In this document: positions 11,991-24,976 of the stretch, piece by piece | Layout: each line of letters opens with the position of its first letter | Position numbering within the stretch: the stretch's first letter is position 1 | Origin: Capitulum mitella | Taxonomy: Eukaryota > Arthropoda > Thecostraca > Pollicipedomorpha > Pollicipedidae | Assembly (NCBI GenBank): GCA_030062745.1 | Contig: CP099839.1 | Span: 42,705,891 to 42,769,890 of the forward strand | Direction of reading: 5' to 3' | Length of the DNA stretch: 64,000 nucleotides | Translations under genes and position numbers: made by a program | Notes under the pieces: model-generated | The model's input: the letters and a program-made list of their open reading frames with translations, nothing else | The model's database searches: none | What the model was told of the DNA's origin: nothing

Positions 11991-14900
11991 TGACAGCGTC
12001 GTTGGGGATGTGTCCGGCGGCTGATGTCGTTGGCGATGTGTCCGGCGGCTGGTGTCGCTGGCGATGTCTCCGGCGGCTGATGTCGTTGGCGATGTGTCCG
12101 GCGGCTGGTGTCGTGGGTCGCCGTTTTGGCGGCACCCGTTGTGGCCTCTGCCCGAACCCGTCTTACGACAGGGGTGGCGCACGGGCGGTGCGGCCGCCAG
12201 CTGCACCATCGGACCATCTGCACGGCCGCGGTCCGGTCGGCTCATTAGCCGCAACTGCAGAGACCCGAAACCGCTCTCTGACACTGCACTCGGAGCAGCT
12301 CCCGCCGCTACCGGCCCCTCTGGGCTGCAGTCCGGGGCGGCTGACGACACTCAGGGCCGCGGCTTGCACGACAGATTTATTCCTATTGAGATTACGTGAT
12401 TGCTCTCCCACAAGTCCCTTATATTTCTTCGGGAGACCCGTCTGCTAAGATGTTTGCTTATTCCATCGTCTTCATTTTCAGCGTTTTGTACGGCTTAAAG
12501 TAATGAGATTGCCGTTCGTCGTAAAATGGTTAAGATTTGTGTTTTGTAGCCCGAGTCAGGTAGTTTCCATGATGTCGACAGCGATACCTCCTGTCCGCCG
12601 ATGGCGGGAGTCGACGCCATCGGTGTGCGATCCTAGGACGTGCTCAGTCGGAGGTGTGTGGTCCCGGGCCGTGTTGTCTGGGTCAGTCTGTAGTGGTCCC
12701 GGGCCGTGTTGTCTGGGTTGGTCGGCGGTGTGTTTTATGGGTCGGTCGACGGTGATTCCGGGCCGCATTGTCTGGGTTGGTCCGTAGTGGTCCCGGGCCG
12801 TGTTGTCTGGGCCTTTCGGCGGTGTGGTGTCTGGGTTGGTCTGTAGTGGTCTCGGGCCGTGTTGTCTGGGCCGGTCGGCGTTGTGGTGTCTGGGCTGGTC
12901 TGTAGTGCTCCCGAGCCGTGGCGTCTGAGTTGGTCTCTGGTGATCGCGGGCCATGTTTTCCGGGCCGGTCGCCGGGTGCGCCGGCTGTACCGTTATCGGT
13001 CGGAGCCGAGCCGCCGGCCGGCCGGGTCCCGCCGTGAGGCGCTTTCTCGACCCGGGACTCGCGCGCGCACACACACACACACATAGAGCTGCTGGCGGAG
13101 CGGCGGGTCAGAGCGGGCAGAGCGGCGGGAGCGGGAGAAACCGCTACACGTGCCGTTAATGGAAGCCCGGTCCCCAACAACAAACAAATCATGAGCGTCC
13201 AGCTGCCAGGCCGGCTGGCCGGGCAAAACAGAGACTCGGTTCGAGAGCCCCGGCCCTGACGGGCAGCCCAGGCTGGAGGCCGTTGCTCCAGTCGGGACGC
13301 CCGACTCACCCCTAGAAACTCGGCACCGTCTGAACAACCGAAGGAAGTCCATGATGCAATGGGCGCACGGAGGCTCCTGCCTGCAGTCTTGCTTAAAACC
13401 GCACTGCTTGCGTGCTTGCTTTGCGTCACGAACGTCCTCGCTATGCTGTGGCATTAATGTGCAACTGCGAGCTGAGACGCCCACCAGATCAGGACTGGTA
13501 CTGTTCTCCATCTGCTGGACGGGGCGCAGTGGCTTCGCGTTTAACGAGCGCTGGCGGGACCTCGAGCACCGGCTATTGCTGGGCGCTTTACGGCCGCCGA
13601 ACCGCCCGCAACCATCGGCCGAGTTCATTAGACGGCCAGAAACGGCGCCTCCGAGTGCCCGGCCGGCTTGAATAGCGTGTCGACGCCAGCGGCCCACAGC
13701 GCCAATGACCGGTCAGGGCCGTCAGTGGTGACCGGACAGGAGGGCGGCTGTCGGCGCGATGCGACCTCCTTCTTCCCGGGGCCGGGTCGTGCCAGTCTGG
13801 TCCGCTGCCGCACCGCCGGCGGTCCCGGGCGGTCCGCGGCGCGGTCCGGCCGGCCGGCGCCGCCGCTCGCGGCGGAAGCGCTGCCGGCGGCTAACTACAT
13901 AAACACCGGTCTGGCGCGGGCGTGCACACACGCGGCGCGGCCCGCCCACGAAATGCTGGCCGGCACGGGACGGCCGGCGCCGTGCGGCTGCGGCGAGGCG
14001 CCGGCTGCCGCTGACCAGAGCCGAGCGGGGCGACTGGATACTGGCGGACCCGCGGACACCGCCCGGCCGAAATGTCCGCGGATAGATGTCCGCTGGCTGG
14101 TAACGCCGGTCTGAATGGCCACTGAATGGAACTGCTTTGTGCCGTGTTGTACCAGCGGTCTGCAAAAGATCAGTGGCCGAGGCGAACTTTGTAGGCTAGA
14201 TTAAGAAATGACATGTTTGGTGCTAATGAAACCGTATCACTTTGATGATCATCTGAATTGTTAGACTCGTGTCCATGCTTGAATGCTGACCTTACCGAAG
14301 CTTGCATCACGAAATAGATGCAACGTTTCTCATGAGCTCGTATATTCTAATACTCTCTCACCAATGACTTCCGTTAGAACAAAGGAGATCGGAGGTTTTT
14401 CCGACACGCATATCTGTACGATTGCTGTGGGTGATCTGGCACGTCCGTGCGGTTGCCAATCAAATCCAGTATTGCGGCCGGAGTCGAAACGATGCTCATT
14501 GCTGCGCTTAGTGAATTGTTGGCCCGAAATTCTTCCACGGAAGTCGGGCTGGATTTGCGCCATAAAGCCGACTTTACGGCGCTATTGATGCGTCTTATCT
14601 GTGAGGTAACGGTGCGCCGGGTCAGATGTCGACCGTTGCGGTGGCGTCGGCGTCGATCGGTCCGCCGGCCAGTCATTGCCGAGCGAAAGGTCAGCGCCGC
14701 GCCCCGAGCCCGGCCCGCCCGGCGCCCGCTGTTCCCGGAGCCGAGCGGCCGCCCCGCGCGCGCCGAGCCGACCGGCTGTCGGCGGCGACGTGCGCCGAGA
14801 TCGCCGCGCGCCCGCTTTCTTCTCGCCTGCGATCGCGGCCGTCATCCATTCAGGTCAGACACTCTCTTGCCCGGAGTCCGGATTCACGGCTGCGTTTGTG

Positions 14901-17160
14901 GGCAGCGCCGGCCGAGGGCGGCTGTCGGAGCCACTTTCCTCCGGCGCGGCGCTGCATTCCTGCGCCGACCACGTGACCGGCCGCCGGTGAGCGGCGACCT
15001 ACTGCCGCCGACGACGGCTGCGTGCCCGATCGGCGCCGGCCGCGCCGGACGTCAGGAGCGCTGCTGGGGTGGACGTCAGAGGCTCTGCTGGGGTGGACGT
15101 CAGAAGCTCTGTTGGCGCGGACGCTTCGAGTCCTGCTGCGGTGGACATCTTTGGAGTCCTGCTGGGATGGACGTCTGGAGCCCTGCTGGGGTGGACGTCT
15201 GCTGGAGTCCTGCTGGAGCGGGTACGGACCGGAGACGCGGCTGCTCGAGCGAGGGGCGTGCCGAGCGCGGCCGCCTTCCCGGATGATATGCGGCGATGTG
15301 ATGGAGGCCGCCGTCGTAAAACCCGGCTCGGTTTAGTGCCGCGGATCGGCTCATTGGCTGCAGCGATGCCTGTCGATGTATGCTGATTGCTGAGGTGCAT
15401 GACACCGGCGCGCACGCCCCTCGGCCGGGCCGCGGTCGGACGCCGGAGCGAGCCTCACATCGGCCGGCTCGGCTCCCTCGCAGGCTCGAGTCGGCCGGTC
15501 AGCGGGGCTGACTCCTCGCCTCGTCGGCTGTCGAGCCGGCCGCTCCTCGGCGGAGCGCGGAACGACGCGACCGAATCGCAGTCAGAGCGTGGTGTGGCCA
15601 GCAGCGACGGCGCCGCCGCATTGGGCGTCGGTGTCGCGAGGAGTCGCCAGCTGCCGCCTGACTATCCTGTCGGGCACGGCCGGTCGCGCGGGATCGGGAG
15701 CGCGCAGTCGATCGCACCGAGGACGGGGGTGACTGAACGCGGGATTCGTGGCACTGTAACCCCTCCTGTAACGCCCCCCCCCCCCTCCCCGCCTCCGGCT
15801 GTTAACGGACGAAGGTGTGGTTGAAAGCATATCGCTGAATGATCCGGTCCTGAGCCAAGTCGAAGCGGCTTTTATGATTCATTGCGCGTCTCACGTCAGT
15901 GACGCCGTCCAATATGCGGATGTAACGGCATTTGCTGTTGTCTTCGGTCTCGCTGGTTAAGATAGGGTGAAAACCAAGAGACTAAAACAGCAGCACTTGA
16001 GCTGATTTGCACTCTTTTTCTCGTGCTGCCGGTCGGGGAATACGTCAATGTCCGTCCCGATCCAGTCCGGTCCCTCTGGCCGGCGCCAGCGCGGTGCCGG
16101 ACCCCCCCCCCCCCCGCCGCGATCGTCGCCCTGTTTCCTGTTTGTCGGCCGGCGCCGCGGCCGGCCGGCCGGGGCGGCTGCCGACGTCTCCGGCCGTGCA
16201 GTACTGGCCGCGGCCCACACGCTAATGGCCGGCCGGCTCCGAGGGCGCTGCAATCTGCATACCAGAGATCGGCGATTTATGAAATATCCATACGGAATGG
16301 GCCGAGCTGCCGGCGTCGTTCCACGAAAGGCACACTCCGGACCCCGTGCGGGCGGCAGACGGGCTCCGGACGGCTCCAGACCAGCTGAGCCGCGGCTCCG
16401 GCCGGCTCCAGCTCCGGCCCGGCCCTGGGCCGGCTCCGGCCCGGAAGTCGGGCCGACTTCGGATCATCTCCGGAGAGGCTCCGGGTCGGCTGCGCCCGGA
16501 CGCGCCCGCTGCGCCCTCCGTCCGCCAAACAGAGGCCTCAGAGAGGAGCAGGCGGCCGCTAATTGCACGGCCAGTGTCGTCCGGCGCCGCCCGGTGCCGT
16601 CGTGGTATTGTTTTGCGTCGCTTGGTCTTGACCGGTGTCGCCCGGTCTCGCTCCGTGCCGCCGGATGGTATCCGTCTGACGGTCCCCGCCGGACGGTCCC
16701 CTTCAGGCGGTCTCCGCGGACGGTCTCCGGCGGACGGTCTCTGCCGGACGGTCCCCTTCAGGCGGTCTCCGTCGGACGGTCTCCGGCAGACTGTCTCCGG
16801 CGGACGGTCTCCGCCGGACGGTCCCCGCCGGACGGTCTCCGCCGGACGGTCTCCGGCGGACAGTCTCCGCCGGACGGTCTCCGCCGGACGGTCTCCGGCG
16901 GACAGTCTCCGCCGGACGGTCTCCGCCGGACGGTCTCCGCCGGACGGTCTCCGCCGGACGGTCCCCGCCGGACGGTCTCCGCCGGACGGTCTCCGGCGGA
17001 CAGTCTCCGCCGGACGGTCTCCGCCGGACGGTCTCCGGCGGACAGTCTCCGCCGGACGGTCTCCGCCGGACGGTCTCCGCGGCTTCCCACGGCGAGCCGG
17101 GGCCGGGGAATGCCGGCCGGTGCCGTCTCCATTGTCGGCCGGCCGGCGCTGGCCGCGGAA
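11990..17160. promoter_or_regulatory. Large GC/CpG-rich domain upstream of FBXL7 with several tandem repeats
   Basis: About 5 kb of very GC-rich, CpG-dense sequence leads into the first coding exon of FBXL7 and probably holds its promoter and 5' untranslated region. It contains a 28-bp repeat (four units, about 12000-12112, core TGTCCGGCGGCTG), a degenerate array built on 'CCCGGGCCGTGTTGTCTGGG' (about 12655-12960), a short (CA)n run at 13065-13083, a roughly 24-bp repeat (about 15050-15215, core GTGGACGTC) and the 14-bp array listed separately. Long open frames on both strands here arise from base composition and are not called as genes. Confidence 0.6.
16676..17088. repeat. 14-bp GC-rich minisatellite (GGACGGTCTCCGCC)n
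   Basis: Around 29 near-identical copies of a 14-bp unit, GGACGGTCTCCGCC with variants GGACAGTCTCCGCC and GGACGGTCCCCGCC, run head to tail to about 190 bp before the proposed FBXL7 start codon. Because 14 is not a multiple of 3, every frame cycles through the same 14-residue pattern (42 bp). None contains a stop, so long open frames appear on both strands. It probably lies in the 5' untranslated region or core promoter. Confidence 0.9.
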
Positions 17161-17273
17161 TGCGGGCGGCGATGGCGGCGGCGGCGGCGGCAGCTCGGCC
17201 CGGTCGGACCGGGCCGGGCCGGGCGGCCGCAGTCGGCTGTCTCCGGCGGGCGGCGACACAGCGGTGCGGTGAC

Positions 17274-20200
17274 ATGTCGGCGCTGGAGCAGATCAGGCGC
17301 CACTGCGGCCACCTGGGGCGGAGGCCGCGCCGGGCCGGCCGCCGCGGCGACAGCGGCTACACGTCCTCCGACCACTCCAGACAGACGTCTGTCGGTGAGG
17401 CTGCCGCGCTGCTCCGCTCGAGCGCAGCGTTCCGGCCGCGGTCCGCTCGGAGCGCGGGGAAATTTTCGAACGACCGCTCCCCTTCCGTCTGCCTCCCCGG
17501 ACGGCGTGTGGATGGGATTCATTGCGGCGATGTTGTCCGTCGCCGTTTGATTCCATTCGATTAGTCCTTCGCCGTCGTCAGTTGGGCATCGTCGATTTTT
17601 AGACGCCGAAAATCCGCCACTGTTGGTTGAAATGACGTTTCAGGTTGTGCGACTACCTGTCGACCTGCTGGACGTGACTGTTTAAGGATGGCTTTATCCT
17701 GTCGTCCTAGAGCTGGATACCATAAAGAACAAAATACATGGGATTACTTTTTTACAACCGGAAAATCATCTCGTCAATCAAGTTCATGGAACGGCTCCCG
17801 GTATTCATGACTAGTCATAGTCTAAAAGCCGGCCATTTTTGAACATGCTTAGATGTCTAAAAGTATCCGAGTTTTTACGCCTTCGTCAACTATAGCAAAG
17901 TAATACTAACTGTCATTTCATTGCAATCCGATGCATATGCTTGATTGTTCATCAACGGGCTTCGATTTTTTCGCTTCCCCGTGTTGCGAAATTCCATATT
18001 CAGCTGCACTGGTGCCGTTTCGTATCGGTTGCGTTATACTGATACCTTATGGAACTGATTAATAGGCAATGTCTGCTTTAGCTGGGAGCACGGTATCACT
18101 GAGGGCAGTCCGTATGTCCAGGGTAGTATATGCGTTGTATAAAATCGTTCGAGTAGCGAATCCTGGGGCCCAAGCTGCCTCAAAAGCTTGCAGAATAGCG
18201 TCCTTGCGTTTGCGGAAAGACGCTTTTGGTAAGGTCTTACCATTCCATCGAGTTTCGAAAGGTAGGCCTCCTTTATCGACGAGCCCATCGCTTTGTAAAG
18301 CCACTCGGCGTGGAGGAGTGGCTCTGAATTTTCACTTTAGCTGACATTGTTCATCCAGTAGCGGTGCATGGATAGCTGCTTGTCGTGCGATTTCTTTAAG
18401 GCCGCCAGGCGTTTTTCGGTCATTGATGGTGACAGGTTAGGCCTTTTTTTTACCACATACTTGGTACCTGCAGCGATAATTCTGGCGGCTAGTGACACTT
18501 TGTCCGCCAGTTTGACAGGCGTTTCCATTTTCCCCTCATTTGCAGCGTTTGATATCACTTGCAGTTGAACGGCACGCCATGTGCCGGGACTAATCCAGGC
18601 CCCATTCCGAACGCTGCGTCAGACCCTCGAGCCCAAGCGTTCCACCTTATAATTAGCTTTCTGGAGTGAGCTACCTATTCTGTGTCTCCACGTTTCTTAT
18701 TTGTGCTGAGCATACGCGAAAAATGCCAGCAGTTGTCAGGTATACCCATGGTCATGATCACGTACGAGGATTTATTCTTTGTTACATAGGCGTCAACTAC
18801 CGAGGCCAGGCAATGTGTTGATGACTGAGAGGGATCAGCTGACATTAATGAGTACTTACGAATAAGACGATAGCCAAGGACGGTTTTGCAGCAGCTTATG
18901 TAACATGATCACTCAAATTTACGTTACCCAGACGTGGGGAGGTCCTGTTAATCCGATGTGGTACCTTAAAAATGGTAAACGTTTTTTTGCCGGCTCCAGT
19001 TGGTGGTCTAGACTTCTGTGCGGTGACGTCCGTAAAAGGTGTCATTATGAACTTCCCTAAAAAACAGCCCTATTGATAAATGCATCGGACGCCGTTCAAA
19101 CGTCATAAGCCCAAAGCGAATAAAGAATGAGGTAAGGCACTAGTAAAAGAGTTCAAGGTATGTAACGGGAACCGTTCGGCCTTGCACCGTTATGAACTTG
19201 GTTTTCACACTGCTTTTGAGTTATGAATGCTACGATTACGGCTAAACGGCGTTTTGTTTCTATCTTTGACGGTATGTCTGGAGAAATGTACCAGTTTATT
19301 TTAGGATGTGGCAGTGCGGGAAAGGGGCTACTTGTTCTGCAATCTTTTACGCAGATACCGTTGACGCACGAACCGCAACATCGTTGATTTTGCATGTTTT
19401 AGTTTACGTTTTTTTTTCGATACTGCTCGTATGCAAGACAATAATCCGCAGGTACTTGCAATTTAATAAACATCTATCTTGACGTGATCTTGATGGCCCG
19501 GATAATTCATCTTTAAATCAAAGGTGATGAAACATAACGTCTGTATGCTTTTTAGTACCAAAGGGCGTATTCTGTTGCGGTTTGTTTTTGCTCTTCAGTA
19601 TTCCAAAACATGTCACTCGATTTCGTGCGAGCCAGGCCACCATTGCTTTATCGTAGCTATTTTGAACATGGCAGGGTTTCCTGTGCGTCATCTGAGCCAC
19701 TCGTGATATTGTGGTGCGCATGTTTGTGACTCATAAGAATGCTGCATTTAGTGCACTTAGTCATCTCCTTTCTACCGTTGCTGTTTGTCCTGAATGGGCA
19801 CTAAACGGTGCGTCATCTTAAGTCGGATCCGCTAGTGTGAGATCCAGTGAGTTCCGTCGGACTAAGCTCGACTACATGAACAGCCTGATATAAATAAAGG
19901 CGGGCGGCCACGCTTCTGGAGGTGATGAAGCAGCCGCCCACAAACTCACCGAGTCCTGACTGTCGCACCTCCGCAAAACTAAGACCATGAGCACTGCTGT
20001 CTCAGCTGACTTCCACGACGCGGTAATGACCTGACCCGAGAAACGCCTGCGACCTTTGCCGCCTGGAAGTCGGCAGGACACGGCTCCGCCCATCACTGAA
20101 GAGCCGAGTCGACGCGGTCCGGACGACGCCTTCGCAGCCCCTCTAGTCCGTAGCGCTGCTTTGCACACGACGTCCGTGACGGCGTCACGAGGCGCGTGAC

Positions 20201-23200
20201 GCCCGGCCGGACGCCGTCCCTCGCCGCCGGCGTGCGTCGCGTCCCGGCCGAAGCCGCAGGCGCGCACCTCTGCTGTCGCCTCACCGTGCCGCCGTTTTTC
20301 TCGGCCCGCGCTCGGCAGGCCACATTCCTGGGACGGGCGCCGTCACGTGACCACATTCTGCCGGCTTCCCGTTCGGGCGTCACTCTCTCCCCCGCGCTCT
20401 CTCCGCCGGCGGCTGCCGACTCAAGCGGTCGGGTTGGCCAGTTTTTCGGGGGGTCGAATGAGCCTCAGCGTGTCGCCGGCCGCTCGTCTCGCCGGAACTG
20501 CCGGCGACGTCCAGCCTCGGCCCTGCGGTAACGGGCACCGCCGCCCGCCGCCTGCAATGCCAGCGATGCCTTGCATCCGTGTGACCAGGTCTCTACAATG
20601 CCACTCTGTCGGATGAGGCAGTGGTTGGGTTCGCTAGAATGCTTTGTTTACAGTGCCGACACACGGTGCTTACAATGCTTGCGGTGCTTTTTGCGGGTGT
20701 GAGTGCATTTCCCAGGAAGCCCTGTGAATTTTGAGAAGCTTATGGTGGACAATCGGGAAAACAGACATTGTGAAATCGCGAAGTAATCCTAATCCTATCC
20801 TAGTAAGTAATCCTGGGTGCCAGAGTACCCAGTACCAACCACTCCTCTGCTTTCCTCCTGCCCTCTCTCATCCTTTGCTTTAAATTCCGAACATACATAT
20901 CTCCCTCAGAGGCGTCACGAGAGAGAGAGAGAGGGCACAGCCGTGAGCGCCTGTGTAGGACCTGTGTCAGACCTCCCTTCTGTCTGAGGTCTGCCAGTGT
21001 AGGAGACGGAACGTCAGCTGTGTGGTGACCCGGCGTCCGTCCTTCTGCCGACAGACACCGGCGCGTCAGTGGGCGCCGAGCTGCCGGCGCCGCTGCAGAT
21101 GGACCCACTGTCGGTGCCGGCGCCGCCGCCGCCGTTCGACATGTCGACCGTGGCCGCCGCGCTGCCGGGCCACCCGGGCCTGGCGCGCGCCAAGGCGGCC
21201 GGTGAGACCTGCCTGGGCGGCCGCATGTCGCCCTCCGTCTACAACCACAAGGTCAGTGGCGCCGGCCGGGCACCAGGGCGCCGAGTCCCCTGCACCGGGC
21301 CACGGGCCGTCGGCGTGCGCCGATCCGAGGCGCCGGTCCCAGACAACGGAGCGGGGAGGCGGCCGACCCGGAGAGCGACCGAGGGCCTCTCTGTGGCGCT
21401 GCCGGCAGCTCCTGAGGGTCCGTCCAGCCGGAGACCGGCCGCTCCCTGAGCTGGGTAACCCGTCAGGGTGGTACGACATTTAGAAGAGGTGCAAGTTTTA
21501 AATAAGGCACCACCACAGACATCTGATTTAGATACTTTGTCAGACTACGGTAATTGCCGAATGCTCAAATTTCACCCTTAAATGCCTCCATGTACAAGCA
21601 GACGTCAACGTGCGCTTATAGGTATCCATATGCATCCCGATGGTTCTGCCATATTTCTTTTGTCATCCAAATGTTTATATTTCGTATCATTCCTGTTACT
21701 ATTGAACGTCAGCAGTGATGCCGATGTCTGGCTGGTTGGCCACTGCCTAAACAGTACTTATGAGAGCAAAGGTTTTAAAGTAAGGGGACGTGATAAGTAC
21801 GTCCAGTCACCAAGCTTGTGCTTGATGCCCCTGATTCTGATTCACTGCGGTGTAATAAATGGGTACATTCAATTCTGGTTCAGTGGCGAATTATGGTTCA
21901 CTGCGGTTTTCAAGTGAACTAATTCTGCCGATTCACCTTACCGATCTCGACGTATAACCTTGTACATATGCATCTCACCGTATGCTGTATGTTATGTGCG
22001 CGCCTCCACCTTGACTCTCCCTAACTATGTCACTCGGCCTCGAGACAATCCCCAACGCTCTCGGTCATGACATGTGGACGAGTGTACGAAGTGTATAAAA
22101 ATACAAATAAATCTGATTTTGTGAAACAGAGTTTGGTTCTGCGATTTTAACGTCAATCGATTCACACGTTTCTTGTGAGTACCTAAAAACGACAAATCAT
22201 AATCGTTCCCAGTCCATCCAAAAAAAAAAACACAAGCCCGCTATAGTGGTCCACGGTTTCAGGGTCTCTCAGGGCCGTCCATGCGGGGGGACTCAGTGCT
22301 CGAAGGCCGTCCGTAGACGATGACTCAGTGTTCTAGGGCGGTCCGTAGACGATGACTTAGTGCTCGAGGGCCGTCAGCACAGGGTGGCTCGGTGCCCGAG
22401 GCTCGGTACCGGCGCTTCGCGGTCGCTGACCTCGCTGGCACCTCTGTCCTCAGATCGTGCCCGCCACTCACGGACGAGCCTCGCCCGCCTACGACCTGGG
22501 CTACCACACGCTGGTGGCGCGGCCGGTGGCGCCGTCTCCGCGCCAATCGCCCTCGCCGTGGACCGAGCTGGCCGGCGGCGCGGCGCCGGCGCGGTGCGCG
22601 CGCGCCTCCCCGCGGCCCGAGCCGCCGGAGCCGCCCTCCAGCGCCGAGCTCATCCTCACCATGTTCAAGGGCAAGCGGCCGCACAAGGCGGCGCCGTTCG
22701 ACCGACTGTCGGACGAGCTGATGCTACGCATCTTCGCCTACCTGTCGACCAACGAGCTGTGTTTCTGCGCGCGCGTCTGCCGGCGCTGGTACTTCCTGGT
22801 GTGGGAGCCGCAGCTGTGGACCAGCATCACGCTGACGGGCGAGACCACCGGCGCCGACCGGGCGCTGCGCCAGATCGTCAAGCTGCTCTGCCGCGACAAC
22901 CCGGGCACCCAGTGCCACACGGTGGAGCGGGTGCAGCTGAACGGCTGCGTGCGCCTGACTGACCGCGGCCTCTCGCTGCTGGCGCGCCGCTGCCCCGAGC
23001 TGCGCCACCTGGAGCTGCGCGGCTGCGCCAACATCAGCAACCAGGCGCTGTTTGAGGTGGTGACCCACTGTCCCGGCCTGGAGCACCTGGACGTCACGGG
23101 TGAGCGGAACGACGATGACGGCGATTGTCACGTGACTGCCTGCCGGCCTCTTGGCGAATCAAGAGGACTACCGCTCCTACAAGTCTCTCTGTAAATTTTC

Positions 23201-24976
23201 TTATACCAAACATGAATTTATGTTTCGTTGTACAAAAATGAAATAACGTTGCAAAGATGTATCTGTGATTGCTGCTCTTATGCTTCCTTCGATCTCTTGC
23301 ACGAGAGAGGCATATGGATCAAACTCGAGGTGCGAGGAAAAGTACATTTATGTAATGAATTCTTCGGGGAAGGGGGACAGTATTTCCGTGGCATTGCTGA
23401 CTTTTATTTCGCAATTTCGCATCTTATGCCACCCGATGGTCTGCATTGTGTTCACTTGAGCAAGAAAATCAATCATCATGGTGATGGTCAATGCTGAAAA
23501 GTATCGACATGAACGCTGTCATTGCACCAAAACCGTCGAGATATGCGTTCGTGCAACGAACCCTTGTTCTTTTAAATGGTGGCATTTCTGTCGGAGACCA
23601 TCGTGACCATGATGGACATTATGGCCAGATGGATGAAATGCGCCCGTCACCATACGAGGCCGTCGAGCTACGCAATGATAACGGAACGCGATCATTACGT
23701 GATCATGCCTCTGACGACTGTTACCCTGTTGGTGCAGCGCTCCCTTGGCCTGGATGTCGATCAAGCCACAGATAACCGCCTCTACCCCCACCCCAACCCA
23801 GGGCACACCTCCGAATCTCCGGCGTCCTTCGCAGGCTGCCACAGAGTAACCTGCATCGACTTCAGCGAGGTGCTCTCGAGTGTGGACCGGCAGCTGAACC
23901 TGCAGTACGTCGACCTGACCGACTGTCACAGCCTGACCGACGCCGGCCTCAAGGTCATCGTGCACAACTGTCCCCAGCTGCAGCACCTCTACATGCGCCG
24001 CTGCGAGCAGCTGACAGGTGAGACTTCCCTCCGCCCGGCGTCCGCAGCCCAGTTAGATGTCGTCGCCCATTGTGGCATTTTGGCGGCTTTTGGGCGCTTT
24101 GAGAAAAAATGCAAAGCAACATGATTTTGAGTCTTATTTGAGTCTCATCCGCTGGCTTATGTACTGAGTTTGAGTCGTGTTTCCAGGGAAGTGTAGAAGT
24201 GACAGTAGATTCTGCTTTATCTGATTTAATGGCATGTCACTAGTTAATTTTTGTAATATTTAACATCTGTGTAACAACGTGGATAATTATAGATCAGTAG
24301 TTGAGAAAGGTCACTTTCTTTTTAACTGTCCACATCAGAAAGCACCAACACTTCGGTAACAATATATCTCAAGTCGCCCAATTACGTTCTCAATTTGGAG
24401 TAGTCGTTTCTTGCATCTGACCAGCCTCCGCTTGCCGCAGACCTTGGCATAAAGCACGTGCCCAGCTACTGTGTGAACCTGCGCGAGTTCAGCATCTCCG
24501 ACTGTTGCCGCGTGACCGACTACGGTCTGCACGAGCTGGCGCGGCTCGGGCCCACACTGCGCTACCTGAGCGTGGCCAAGTGCGACCGCGTCTCGGACGC
24601 CGGCGTCAAACAGGTGGCGCGCAGCTGCTACAAGCTGCGCTACCTGAACGTGCGCGGCTGCGAGGCGGTCAGCGACGCCTCGCTCGAGCTGGTGGCCCGC
24701 TGCTGCCAGCGGCTTCGTGCGCTCGACATCGGCAAGTGTGACGTCACCGACCATGGCCTGAAGATGCTCTCGCAGAACTGTCCGAACCTGAAGAAGCTGA
24801 GCGTGAAAAGCTGCGAAATGATCACCGACGCCGGCATCAAGTTCATCGCCTACTACTGCCGCGGCCTGCAGCAGCTCAACATCCAGGACTCGCCGGTCAC
24901 GCTGGAGGGCTATCGGACAGTGAAAAAGTACTGCAAACGCTGCATTATTGAACACACCAACCCCGGCTTCTACTGA
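17274..24976 (+). CDS. FBXL7: F-box/LRR-repeat protein 7 (FBXL7), 5 coding exons
   Basis: This is the substrate receptor of an SCF (SKP1-CUL1-F-box) ubiquitin ligase; in vertebrates and flies the family has roles in mitosis and in Fat/Hippo signalling. Exons are 17274-17394, 21055-21251, 22454-23099, 23835-24017 and 24441-24976, all with GT-AG junctions and consistent phases (1,0,1,1), giving 560 aa against 491 in human. A disordered Ser/Pro-rich N-terminus is followed by an F-box at about residues 188-228 (FDRLSDELML through WEPQLW). About eleven Cys-containing leucine-rich repeats follow (patterns like LRYLNVRGCEAVSDASLE), and the protein ends CIIEHTNPGFY, almost identical to the vertebrate C-terminus. 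Exons 3-5 are certain. Exons 1 and 2 rest on phase, splice sites and codon bias. The start could instead be the in-frame ATGs at 17160 or 17172. A polyadenylation signal lies at 25459. Confidence 0.93.
17395..21054 (+). other. FBXL7 intron 1 (3.7 kb)
   Basis: This is the longest FBXL7 intron. The stretch 18030-18560 has two adjacent minus-strand reading frames of 73-84 codons that look protein-like but are interrupted, perhaps a decayed mobile-element fragment; I do not recognise it. The part 19.86-20.60 kb is a second CpG-rich island (listed separately). A (GA)n run sits at about 20919-20936. Nothing else is supported. Confidence 0.6.
19885..20600 (+). promoter_or_regulatory. Possible internal promoter of FBXL7 with TATA-like box
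   Basis: A CpG-rich patch inside intron 1 is preceded by a TATA-like string (GATATAAATAAAGGCGGG) at about 19888-19905. It lies about 450 bp upstream of exon 2. An alternative transcript starting here would skip the first coding exon and its Ser/Thr-rich peptide. This is inference from composition and one motif only. Confidence 0.25.
22291..22378. repeat. Short 32-bp tandem repeat in FBXL7 intron 2
   Basis: Three imperfect units of about 32 bp, each containing 'CTCAGTGCTCGAAGG' or a close variant and 'CGTCCGTAGACGATGA', lie just before exon 3. Confidence 0.7.

Noticed and set aside
12683..13697. Long minus-strand frames over the 12.6-13.7 kb region
   Set aside because: They overlap each other in different frames across a GC-rich degenerate repeat. 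No conserved domain or splice structure was found.
16048..17550. 500-codon open frame on the plus strand and a 345-codon frame on the minus strand
   Set aside because: Both run through the stop-free 14-bp GC-rich array, have low-complexity Arg/Pro/Ser content and are out of frame with the FBXL7 first exon. They reflect composition, not genes.
18034..18558. Two minus-strand frames of 73-84 codons in FBXL7 intron 1
   Set aside because: The sequence looks somewhat protein-like, but the frames are broken by stops, no family is recognised and no splice sites join them. At most this is a decayed element fragment.
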